DNA of 64,000 nt from Spirodela intermedia (Eukaryota > Streptophyta > Magnoliopsida > Alismatales > Araceae). The first letter of the stretch is position 1, and every line of letters begins with the position of its first letter. Position numbers and translations under genes: made by a program. The stretch is taken from positions 8,401,878-8,465,877 of the forward strand of contig LR746264.1 in assembly GCA_902729315.2 (NCBI GenBank), in the 5' to 3' direction. Below the pieces are notes generated by a model. That model saw only the letters and a program-made list of their open reading frames with translations. It ran no database searches and was not told the origin of the DNA. This document shows positions 28,284 through 39,043 of the stretch, in pieces.

Positions 28284-30626
28284 TCACTTCAAACTTCCTC
28301 TCAATTGGTGTCCAAAGCCATAGCCATGAGTAGAGGCAATTCGTTGCAGCTGATCATAGCCTGCAAGGACCCCTGCCCCTGCCATTCCCGAAAGCATGTT
28401 GGCTGTCAGTCCCCTGAACAGTGCGAGGAGACCCTCGTGGCGTACAATGTGCTTGAAGGCCTGGAGACCATTCTGGTACTTCACACACTGGCCTGAAGTC
28501 AGCATCATCCTCCGGCGCACTGTGTCGAATGGGTAGGCACACATCCCTGAGAAGGTCGTCACACTCCATCCGAGCATGAAGCTGAATAAAAAGTTTCCCT
28601 GGAAGAAAAAATGAGGCCACTGTTAGACACACTGCTTAACACCTGAATCTAACTTGCAAAGGCATGTTCTTCAGCTTTCCAGAAGCAAGAACAAGTTAAC
28701 AGGGAGGCAGGTAGCGATTTGGAACAAAAAGGTGGTCTGTACTGGCAAATGGTGACTCTGGATCCTTCTTTTTTTTAAAAAAAAATGCATTTCTCAATTG
28801 AATTCGGCAGCACATTGCGGAATGGACCTGCAGGATTCCATTTTCTATATAATGTTCATAAATTAATACCTGTCCAACGCCACATTACAAGATAGGTGGA
28901 TAAATGAGGGAGAAAGAACAACCTTATGAGATCATTTGCATGAGAAGTAGAGCAACGAAAAACAAAAGAAGACAATAATTACTTCAGATGAACATAAGAA
29001 TGTAATTATTATTTTTAAAACTCCATACTCACCTCTAATGGACCAGTAAGAATGATAGGCTTCAGTGTGTCATAGATGCCAAAATATAGACCCCGATATA
29101 AGGTGATGCCCGTCATTGAAACCCCAAAACCCCGGTATAAGCCAGCAATTCCATCACTGGCCAGGGTCTTCTTGTAAACATCTAGAAGGCCTTTGAATTG
29201 CCGTTGACTCTTGATCCGACAATCCACCGCGTCCGTGCCCAGCCGTGTTCGAGCATACTCCAAGTGATACAAAAGCAGCGAGGTTGTTGCCCCTGCAGCG
29301 CTACCAGAAGCTATGTTGCCTGCTAACCATCGGGCATATCCATCCTTTTCCTTTGATTGGCCAAATAGGCCACGAAAGTAGTTCTTGAACGCAAAGTTGA
29401 ATGCCTGCTCACAAGTCAACGAGGGTCAGAACAAATCTGTCAGGAACTTCAGCATTGCAATGCAAGTAATATCCTCAAATAGTATAACAAGTGCGCAATG
29501 AATGGGTAAATGCGTGGCATAGACTTTGCTATCGGATAAATTATATGAGAAGAATGCATCATGTAGAAACTGTAGTTTAGTCACTAATCTGCTAGCCAGG
29601 AAAGACGCAAAATTATGCCCTTTCAGTTCGACCCAGAGCCTGAAACTCCAGACAACTACTTGGAAATCTGTTGACTGCTGCAAATAAGATTTCGGATTCA
29701 GCTTCAAGTTGACTCTTTTCCTTTCTTGGCCTGCGAAACTCACCATGAACTCGCGCTGGCATACTTATATAAATTTGATATATGAAAAACTATCACTGAA
29801 TGAATCATCGAGGGCGAGCTGATGAGATACTGCCGACCCTCGAAGACTGTTTCGATTAGCTAATCGGTAATAAAATGAGACTCAACAGATGATGAATTAG
29901 TCTCCGGAGGTTGGGTTTTACAGTCATAAGCCCCAAAAGAATAGCATTCAGTAAGCTATCTATGCGTAAAAAATTATGCAGACTGACATAGACAAGTTCA
30001 CTCCTATTGGTGCCGCATTCAATCATCTACCAAGACAAACATAAACCTTATTTTAGTTTTCCTTCCTTATCCCCTAAGAACATAGAGAATTTTCAGGTCA
30101 AATTGAGATTGATTCTTCCAGGGAATCTCATTATTTTCAAATTGACCTTCATAAGGTAATACAAAAAGCAGAAGAAACTCCAACCAAGGTAATCTTTTTG
30201 TCATGTACCGCATCAATTGTTTTATTCGCCTTTTCAGATAGCAGGATATCATCCTTTCAATTTTTTTCAAAAATGGTTGGAACGAATTCATGATCCCTGG
30301 TAATAAATCCTACAGGAAGCAAAGAGAGAAATAAAATCATACTATTAGATCACCTGGGTTGGGAAGTACCGGATGACATTGGCCTGGTTCCCCCTCCACA
30401 GAGACAACACCCCTTCTTCTTTCAGGACCCTCCCGAAGCAATCCCTGATCCCTTGGTACGGCCTGTTCAGATGCCCTCTCTTCAGCATCTCCCCCTGGTT
30501 CTGCAGCAGCAGCTTCACCCGCTCAATCGGCGCCGCCCCGGTCTTCGCCACCGCCGCGGCGGCGCCGCCCATCACGAAATCGGCCGCTATCTTCTCCGAA
30601 GTCCTCTTTCCCCGCCCCATCTCCAT
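28284..30626 (-). CDS. ER-ANT1: ER-type adenine nucleotide (ADP/ATP) transporter, ER-ANT1-like
   Basis: Mitochondrial-carrier-family protein exchanging ATP and ADP. The ER-ANT1 subgroup supplies ATP to the endoplasmic reticulum lumen. Exons in transcript order: 30354-30626, 29033-29404, 28284-28598, GT-AG and in phase, 319 residues. There is no long mitochondrial presequence; the protein starts [20 protein letters not shown], as in the ER form. The three carrier signatures are P33-I-E-R-V-K, Y-H-L-E-Y-A-R-T-R (His in place of the canonical Pro) and [12 protein letters not shown]. The last has RRRMML rather than the RRRMMM of mitochondrial ADP/ATP carriers. Both the His substitution and the MML ending are features I associate with the ER-ANT1 branch, which is why I prefer it to a mitochondrial AAC. 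The gene is divergent from RDM4, with 578 bp between start codons. Confidence 0.93.
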
Positions 30627-31140
30627 CTCCCTCCCTCTTTCACTTCACGAAAGTAGCCCCCACTGAAATGATCGAAACCTTTCTGCCTGAAATTTTCAGG
30701 AGCCCGGGGGACTTGGAAAGACATGAAAATCGCAGAGCCAAGAAAAAAAATGCGCGGTGGAGGAGGAAGATCTTCCCCGGAGGTAGATCAGCCTGCCAGC
30801 GGTGGAGCCCCGCCAACTATCCGCCTCTTGTTCATGCTTTATACATCGAATATTGTATCGAAACAGAAGCAACAGTCATCATCCTCATCCAAAAATTTCC
30901 ATCCAATAATGGGCCGGGTCTGCTTGGTCAGGTCGACTTTAATGGGCTCTCTAGGATGTAACATTTAACGGCCCAAATGTATTGGGTCATAGAACCTTGA
31001 CCCAATCATTCTGTCCAGAAATTCCCATCTGTAGATGGGCTGGGCCTGCTTGGAAGCTCGGCCCAATTCGTACGTCCGTCCTCCCGGTTTCCCGCTGCCC
31101 CGTTTTAATGCTCGCCAGTCTTTGATCCCGAATTCCCTAA

Positions 31141-31192
<52 letters not shown>

Positions 31193-31204
31193 GGTGTGGA
31201 GGCC
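30627..31204. promoter_or_regulatory. Compact bidirectional promoter region, ER-ANT1-like / RDM4
   Basis: The 578 bp between two divergent start codons hold a cluster of TGGGCY (site II) elements on both strands: 30910, 30943, 30970 (reverse), 31036, 31041 and 31060 (reverse). Two of these lie in an imperfect 19-bp direct repeat (30909-30927 and 31035-31053, 17 of 19 bases equal). Such elements are typical of plant housekeeping and organelle-related promoters. No convincing TATA box was seen. The RDM4 side ends with a 43-bp (CT)n tract. Shared regulation is an inference from the layout. Confidence 0.6.
31144..31186. repeat. (CT)n microsatellite in RDM4 5' leader
   Basis: About 21 CT units ending 18 bases before the RDM4 ATG, so almost certainly in the 5' UTR. 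Confidence 0.93.
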
Positions 31205-31356
31205 ATGGCCGAAGCATGCGATTCGGCGGCCTCTTCTTCGGCTTCTCTGACGCCGAAAGAAAAGCCCGTAGTCGTGAGGGTGAAGAGGAAGGCTTGCCAG
31301 ATGCCCCTTGATGCACTATGTGAGTCGCGATTATTTTCTGTCATTGATTCCTCATC

Positions 31357-31405
<49 letters not shown>

Positions 31406-34400
31406 AATTTTTCACATGAGAAAACGGGAATTTCCTAACGGTGCGTGGTGGTGATTTTGGCGTTGTTGTTTGTGACCAGTGCTGGAAATCAACGAGAGGC
31501 ACCCGAAGAGGGCAATTTTGGACCTGAGCAAGCTCTCGTTCACGGGTGTCGTCAGCAAGGAGAAAGTTCATAATGGTTTTCTTTCTGTTTTTATTATTTC
31601 TATTTCTACAAAATTTAAATCTGTACCATATGGTTTCTTCCATTACCTGTTTAGCAAATACAATTACCTTTATCCTTTATGCTTCAATATTTCATTAATA
31701 TTGTTAAAATATATTCTCAGATTTTTCTATGGCATGATATTTCAGAGGATTTAACGACCAGGAGAGTGTTGGTGCAACATGTTGAGACTGTAGGAAGTTC
31801 TGAAGCGACAAAAGATTTATTGGAGCTTTGTCTGGTCAGCATCCTACTTCAACTCTGTCGTTGTTGATAGCTTTATGACATAATGGGGTTATTTTGGGGG
31901 CTTACGAATGTTCTTTCCTAGTATTCTGCTTTGAATATGATAAAGTATACTCTGAGACCAACAAATGTTTTTTAAGAGGGATTGTACGCACGAGTCAGTA
32001 TCGAGCTGTCCACTCTCTCGATGAGCTACTGCCCTGCACTCCATTTTACTGGGTCGGAACATATTAACAATTGCATGCCTTCTTATCATGACCTTCGGTG
32101 CCACTTGACTTTTTTTAAAAGAATCTACTGTGAACTGATGATATTACATTCCTTGTCTGGAAAAAAACTGAACTCGTAGTGCATTTGTGTGGGTGCATTT
32201 ATGGATATATAATTCCAAACACATTTTTTGTGGTAGAACTTTACATCTGTTAATTGTGCTTTGCACGTCAGTGGCAGTGCTAGAGAACCAATTACACGGG
32301 ATATTCTTGTAACTGCTTCTTTTTATGATTCTGTTTGAATACTAGAGTGGAATGAAATTGTGGATATTATTTAACTCGTCAGTGGGTGCTTTTCTTCCTT
32401 CATCCCTTTAAAACTTTTCAATTTATGGGAAGGCTCCCCTGAAAGTAGGTGACAGGTCTCTGGTTGATAGAATCTATTTCATTGGGTATTCATTTTAAGT
32501 TTTTAGAAGATTTACCTATTTAATATGGTAGTGACCTTGACAGAGAGAAATCCTTTTCTACTTTCCGTTTTAGTAATTTACTTTTCTATTCTCATATTTG
32601 TCGTGTTCTTCTGTATGTCTCATAGCCATCTTCCCCCTTCCCCGTGACAGAAACTCTTGCCTGATTCATCTTTTAAGAGAAACCTGGCCGCTCGTTTTTC
32701 AGTACTTCCTTACATTTGTCATTATTTTTTCCCCCTAAGCCATTTTTCCTTTATGTGCTGCAATTTCTTTTTTAGTCCTCTTCTCTTCTTCTTTCCTTCA
32801 TTTCATTTCCAGATTTTTTTAATGATTTTTTTCTCTTCCACATTGGAGCTACTTCTCCAAACTACTTTTTTCTTAGCCATTTTTTGGTAACAAAACACCC
32901 TTTTAAATTTCTTTTGGTAAACACATCGACTAAACACTATTTTATGAAAAAAACACCTTTCCACTTTGATCACGACCTTATCACTCGGTGTGACACGTCC
33001 ACAGGTGTCTCACTCTTATTTTGCGACATGGCTTTTTATTGGATTTTTTAGGCACCCAACAAAGGATCACTCTCTTGGGGTTTAGCGCCTGGAAAAAATG
33101 AAGTTCAACATGGGAGAAAGGCTTGACTCCTTATACTACATTAGTCTGAATGCAATACACAATATTCACACGGTTTGATTTTGCCTTTGGGGAACAAATA
33201 TTTTTCGGTGGATACTCTGTTTATTGTGGTCTTATGTATGAGGTTGTCTTCCATTGAGCTTATGTCTTCCCTCGCTGCTGTAGTAGTCATTATATTACAG
33301 TTTTTTATATGGTGTTTATTAATGCAAAGTGATTTTTATGACCTTCAAAAAAACTCTGAGGACCTTAGTTGGTTTTTTTAGCCAAGCAAGCATATGTTGT
33401 TATTCAAATGTAAGCTAAATCATGACGATTTTATTTTTTTTCTTTGTTTTTTTCTCTTAGCATCTCTGCTGAGACTGTGGATGTAACAGGAATTTATGTT
33501 TCATGTTTCCATATTCGGATGATGGCCTTGCGTCAAAAAGTTAGCATCAGATGTCAAAGACTAATAGTCTTCTTTGGTTTTATTTTTTTATGTTGTTGAG
33601 GCATATGTTTACTACTTTGTGGCAAAAATGATATCGTTTCACTGTTTAGCACTTGGGATGTTTGGTACTCTCCCGTTTCCATTCTTCCTTTCTAAAAGAG
33701 AAAAAGTGTTCCACTATTTCTGGATGATAAATCTTGAAAAGGAAAATTTGAGTCATTAAGAATCATAGGAAGAACACAGTCAATGTTTCTTTCCTTCCAA
33801 GTTAGATCTATACAGCTATGCGCGCTGTTTAAGATACCATGTTGATTTCCGCCCCTTTCTCTTTTACTTTTAGGGATTAACCCTATATTCTAAGAAAGCG
33901 TCATTGTTATCGTCCCACATATTATACCCATGCATACTGAAATTGTGTGTGCTTCTTTGTAGGCAAACTCCAGCGATTCAAAGGAATTCGAAAAGAAGGT
34001 TGAAGAACGGAAAGCCTCGTTCAAGAAAGATAGAGTAATTTTTTTATCTATTTCGATATGATATTTATTGAATCGAAAATGTATCAACTTTATATATATA
34101 TATCTAAGTATATGCGTTTTCTTCTTTTCGAAAAATGTCACTGAAGTAAAAAAGTTGCTGATTACTTTCCTTCGATGGCATGATAAACTTTGTTATTTAT
34201 ATAGCCTTTCCTTTCTATGTACCACTAGTATAGAAGCTTTTCCACGGAATTGCGTATTCAATTTTCCATTAAAAAGATTAACATGCAGTTGAAGTCGTCA
34301 AAGTTAGGTATTTCACATGAAGAAGATAGTACTTGCTGTCTGGTTCCTTTATCATCATCATAATCGTCATAGTGGACATGTACCAAATTCAACACACTCT

Positions 34401-36540
34401 GCTGTAATGTCATGAACTTCGCCTTTCTTTTTTTCCTTTTTTTCTTGGGGGGAGGCGGATCTTGGGTTTTATTCATTCTTGTTTTTCTCGGGACTTTAGT
34501 CGTGATTTCTCTTCTTTCTAAATTGGATATGAACCAGTTCCCATGCTACCCAAAGAACATTAAGAAGAAACAGAGCCAACCTAAATATAACTGACCCATG
34601 AAACTTGGATATGATGATAGGCGACTTTTTACTTAAGCATACGCATTGACATTGAGCTTTCTCGTGCAACCTCTTGAAGCTTTAGTAAAAACTTGATCTG
34701 GCTTAACATTTCAACTACCTTGACCGGTTCTTTTTCTTGGATTTGGTAAATTATTTCCGTAATTACCATTCATCAATATAAACTTTACAGATTCTTTATT
34801 TCTCTTATTTATTTTTTCAGCTTAAGCATTTTTAGTAGTTTACATCTTAATCTTCTTCAGCTCTCTCATGTGATTGATTCAATTCATCTCTTGATGTAAC
34901 CAGAGACAGGAGCAGCTCCACACTACAGCTAGACAAAAACACGAGGTATTTCACTAGAATTTGGCAATTTTTTCCTCATAAATAAGGTTTTTTTCATGTA
35001 CCACCAAAGGAAACACGGATTTGTGAAAACACCTTGTTGGTTTTCTATTTATCAAAGCCATTAATAACATTTTTCATTGTAGTTTGATTCTAAATTCCTG
35101 ACGAGTGGCCAGCATTTTGGGGGGGTTCAAGCAGGGCCATGATTTTTTATGCGTTTCTGTCAAAAAGGCTTTCAGTGGGTATGAATTTTAATGATGTTAT
35201 GGATAAAAAGAACATGTCAGTGGGTGTCAAACACAGTACTTTTACCGGATCATGATCATTGTTGGAAGTTGACAAAGAAAATCATAAAGTGATCTTATGT
35301 TCACTGAGATCTTCCATCAAGGGGGTGAATTACGGTGGCATGTCTTCGCTTTGTCTCTTGATAACCAATGAAAACAAGAAGGAAATCGTACTGCTCTGGA
35401 ATTATTACAGGATTGGCATTGCGCATTTCCTTTTAGGAGCTGGCGAGAAGCGCTCGGTTTGAACAAATATGGAGAAGCCGAAGGACAGAGGGGGAGACAC
35501 GTGATGATATCCTGTCTGAAATATATCATCTTTATGATGTTGTGCGGATTGATGAGGAGGAAGAACACGAGAACGAGGAAGACACAGAGTGAGCTTCTGT
35601 TTTGTTTGGGTCTCTCAAATGTTTTGAACCCACCCAGGAGAATGCATGAAAGATCTTCCCTTTATCTCCTTTCAGAGACGCCCCCATCAAGGATGATGCG
35701 ATCTTATGCAATTATTTGCCGTTGATCAGAGAGTACCTTCCAACAGCCGCAGAAGAGATTGAGTCTGACATGAACGCCCGGGGATCGACCCGAGGTTCGC
35801 TTCCTTCATAGAACTCGGGGGCCATTTCTTCTTGCTTTCTCAGAAGCTTGTCCCCGAATGGTGAAAGTTGGATTCCCACATTCATCACCACCGTTTGCTT
35901 ACTAAAAAAATCAATATCTTGTTCAGAATTTGATCTTGATGTATGAAGAAGACGATCCTTTCCTTTCTTATACATATTTCACTGCTGTAAACCCCTTCGC
36001 TGATGTAACAGATGGTTACGTGTATGATATCTATACCATGGAGAGCGTCCCAAGCGCGGGTGCCCAAGCTGCGGCTCATTATCCTCTGTAAGTGTCACCA
36101 TGGCCGCTTAATGTCTGTCTTAATGGAGAAGGGGGCCTGATATCTTCTTCCTCGTCGTGTTTGACGCAGGGTCCAGGTCAATGATGAAGGTCTCTACGAC
36201 GATGAGTGGGGATCTGATTATGAAACCGACGATTCAAATGGTACGCTCAGTTTCTCACATGGAAATGAAGGGCGATCCTGAAAGAAAATAAAATAAAATA
36301 AAAAGCAGTGTGTGTGTGTGTGTGTGTGTAGAATGCCACTGATTCAGCGCCTTCTCCCCTCTGCCTGATGCAGCCGAGAACAACCCACTGAACGACTACC
36401 CAGACGAGGAGACGTCCGAAGACGGGGACGGGAATGGATTTCTCTCCGACCAGGAGGAGGAATATGAAGCGGAGATCGTCAGCGCCAGCGAAGAAGAAGA
36501 CCAGGAAGACGGCCAAGGCTTGAGATGGGGGTATCGCTGA
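31205..36540 (+). CDS. RDM4: RDM4/IWR1-type RNA polymerase nuclear import and RdDM factor
   Basis: Plant homologue of yeast Iwr1, which escorts RNA polymerase II into the nucleus; in Arabidopsis RDM4/DMS4 acts with Pol II, IV and V and in RNA-directed DNA methylation. Exons: 31205-31319, 31480-31575, 31746-31834, 33963-34034, 34904-34945, 35437-35588, 35676-35794, 36012-36087, 36170-36240, 36374-36540. They join in phase to 332 residues. Landmarks are the start KPVVVRVKRKACQMPLDAL, LEINER, VLVQHVETVGSSEA, RFEQIWRSRR (near 145), AILCNYLPLIREYLP, YVYDIY (231-236) and the acidic Iwr1 block DDEWGSDYETDDS followed by NPLNDYPDE. The usual Trp after DAL is Leu here. Exon 2 uses a weak donor (GTTTTC), and a small extra exon in the 2.1-kb third intron cannot be excluded. 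ATG 31205 is the first in frame; the frame upstream has only GTG. Confidence 0.93.
31362..31403. repeat. (CT)n microsatellite in RDM4 intron 1
   Basis: About 21 CT units, 43 bases after the exon 1 donor. It is nearly the same length as the tract in the 5' leader 218 bp upstream. Confidence 0.93.
36308..36329. repeat. (TG)n microsatellite in RDM4 last intron
   Basis: About 11 TG units between exons 9 and 10. Confidence 0.9.
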
Positions 36541-37896
36541 GATCATCCTCAGTAACTCTCCATTGAGCCCTTGTAATCAAGCCTAGAATTATCTTCATAA
36601 TTATTTAGAACGGAAATGATTTAGCGCTCTTGTCATCTACCTCGCCCCCTCGCCGCAGAAAGACGGCCGCTAGGGGCGGTGTTGGCGGGTTCCAGAACGA
36701 CGAGAGATCGCCAATCCTTTCAAGGGTTTTACTCTCATTAGGAGATAAGATCATGATAGTCATATTGAATTATCCATTCATAATATCAATAAACATTAAC
36801 AGAAGTAATCATGCTGTATATGTTTAAGTCGTACCTCCCCCTAAAGAATCAGGAAAATTAATTAGATTATTATTCTTCGTATCATCGAAATCTCCCTCTA
36901 TAATATCATCATTGATGATAATGTGAATCACTATTCTAGGTTAGTTGATGAAGCCCAGCTTACTCTTTTCTTTTTCTTTTTTAATAGAAGAAAAATGTAG
37001 TGAAATCACATCCAATCAAAGTGACCTGATTCTAACTTATCCAGGTATTGAAAGGGATATATATTACAGTTTATTTTTTTAATTTAATGTGATTTTTGAA
37101 CCATCTAAGTCATCGCCATCAATCATTAAATGGCCTTATTTAATATTAATGCAAGGTTTCATGATTCTAGAAGCATAAAATTATGTGCCAAGTGTCGAGA
37201 GGAGAGGAAGGGTGTAGTTTTTTTTTTAATTTTTTTCTCAAGGTTTAAACGTTTTTTTTTATTGTTACTTCTCAAAGAACAACTAAAATCTACAGGAGCA
37301 ATGAATCGCTCTCATATATTCGTGAACTGTGTGACAGATTCCCTATGCAAAACCTTCTGAGCAGGATCGATTCCCGGGGTACTGGTGATTCACCAAACCT
37401 CAGAGGCTCCGTGAAAGTGGTCCATTTTCAATCTGCACGCTAAAAAAAATGAGTTTCTTGAAGCCCTACGATCAGATCCATGTTTCCCACCGACGTCTCT
37501 CAGTGGATCAACTCAAGGTGGTTCACCAAAATCCGAGCGTTCTTTATCTTTTTTTTTTCTGTCTAATTTGTTTTCAGGTGTCCTGATGAAGGAAGTTGTG
37601 AAAAAGTGATTGATGTTTTCTTAGTGATCTCCCCAGGGAGAAGGAAGATGAATTGGAATCGCACCTCGGAAGTTGAAATCATAAGACGGCGAGTAGTTGC
37701 TGCCTCTCATTGGGGGGGAATTGGAATCTCTAGACGGTGGAGATCAGATCCACCGACGGCGGTGAAGCGCCTCCGAGTCCAGATCATCGCCGGAATCCGG
37801 TTGAAGAAGCAATCCAGATGTCCTCACGCGGTGATCGAGAAACAAGCCCGAGGATCCCTCGCAGTCGAGGCGGAGCTTCCCGAGATCTGCATCCTC

Positions 37897-38198
37897 AAGT
37901 TCTACAGCAAGAATGGGAAACTAGAGCCCTCGCCGTGTTCATCCATCTTCATTCTGCAATGCAAAATCTGGCGAAATCTAACCTCCAATGCGAAGACCTG
38001 CGCGATTCAGTTCGCCAATCCCCCCGGGGCTCCTTCCTAATCGATCCTCAACTTCTACGGTAAGATTTGGAAACTAGGTCTTCATCTGCGCAATCGATCC
38101 CCCGCCGTGTTCATCCATCTTCGTTTCGAAGCGGCAAAATCTGGCAACTTCGATTCAGTTCGCCCACCCCCCGGTGCTTCTTCTTCCTGATCGATCGA
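37897..38198. repeat. Two-unit imperfect tandem repeat, about 150 bp each
   Basis: Units at 37897-38046 and 38049-38198 share, in order, TTCTAC.G.AAGA, GGAAACTAG, CGCCGTGTTCATCCATCTTC, GCAAAATCTGGC, GATTCAGTTCGCC and TCGATC. The second unit has about 20 extra bases before the CGCCGTG motif and a deletion after GGC, so the copies are old. Confidence 0.75.
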
Positions 38199-38533
38199 CT
38201 GTTCTTCTTTCCATGACGGCCCGTCTGCGTCTCGCCCACGTGGCGGCGGTCTCTTCTTTGTCCACTTCCAGATGGATCCACGTCAGCCCTGTCGGATCTG
38301 CGCCTCTATGTGCCAACACGGGGCCCGCTCGTAATTATCTCTACCCGCACAAATCGATTCGAATAGAATATACCGGCGAATCAACTACAAGCCATTGCAG
38401 TTCTCGGTCGTTCCACCGACTCCGCTCAGCCACGGAGGAAAGGTGGCAGGACACTACACGACGGGTACGGCAGCCTCCCAGACGGGCTGAGCACAGCCCA
38501 CGAGGTTGATGGACATGGTAGTGTCATCCGAGG

Positions 38534-38776
38534 TGGGCCCGGTGAAAAATGGGCCGACGGCCCGCTAACTCCACGATGTTGACATCCCAACACAGAATAT
38601 GAAAGGGATGACATCAGCAGTATTTTCCGTAGGTGTAATAAAAAATAATTTATAAAATCCAGGCTGGGCCCCAGCGGTGGAGGAGCTTTGTCCGACCCTA
38701 CCTGCTCCTTCGAACAGAGCCCGTCCAAAATCACCCAATTAGGGGGGATTTAGACGACACGTGTCACGGCTGGGCC
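38534..38776 (+). promoter_or_regulatory. TGGGCC (site II) cluster upstream of AGT2
   Basis: Four TGGGCC motifs at 38534, 38550, 38665 and 38771, that is 270-510 bp before the chosen ATG. This element class is common in promoters of plant genes for mitochondrial proteins. Function here is inferred. Confidence 0.4.
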
Positions 38777-39043
38777 CTGTGCCCTGTCAGAGGGACGATT
38801 TCTCATCGTTGAGTCTGGGACTCTGGGATCAAGGTGGACCCCACAACGTGGGAAGTTTGGTGGGAGTGACACCTCCGCAGGGATCTCGCTTGGCTGCGCT
38901 GGCGAGGTCTATAAGCATCACGATTCGCGTCGGCAGCCTCATCGTACTCAGTGGAGAAGAAGAGGAACGAGAGAGAGAGGGGAAGGCTGCGAGAAGGGAG
39001 GAGGTTGAGGGCAGAAGGGATTACGCAGACCTTGCGAGGAAAC

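Larger units (their letters stand above)
36541..39043. other. Intergenic region RDM4 - AGT2
   Basis: AT-rich 3' flank of RDM4, then a GC-richer part from about 37600 with overlapping ORFs (37606-38063) that carry no recognised domain, and an imperfect 150-bp tandem duplication (37897-38198). TGGGCC elements at 38534, 38550, 38665 and 38771 belong to the AGT2 upstream region. Confidence 0.5.

Noticed and set aside
28284-30626. Mitochondrial ADP/ATP carrier (AAC) identity for the carrier gene
   Set aside because: No long presequence, RRRMML instead of RRRMMM, and His in the second signature all favour the ER-ANT1 branch.
34283-34302. Possible extra RDM4 exon (after AACATGCAG, before GTATTT)
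   Set aside because: Including it breaks the reading phase into the next conserved exon, whereas joining 34034 directly to 34904 keeps frame and family alignment.
38951-39043. Upstream in-frame ATG of AGT2
   Set aside because: It would add an acidic/Arg-rich stretch before the typical mitochondrial presequence; more likely 5' UTR.
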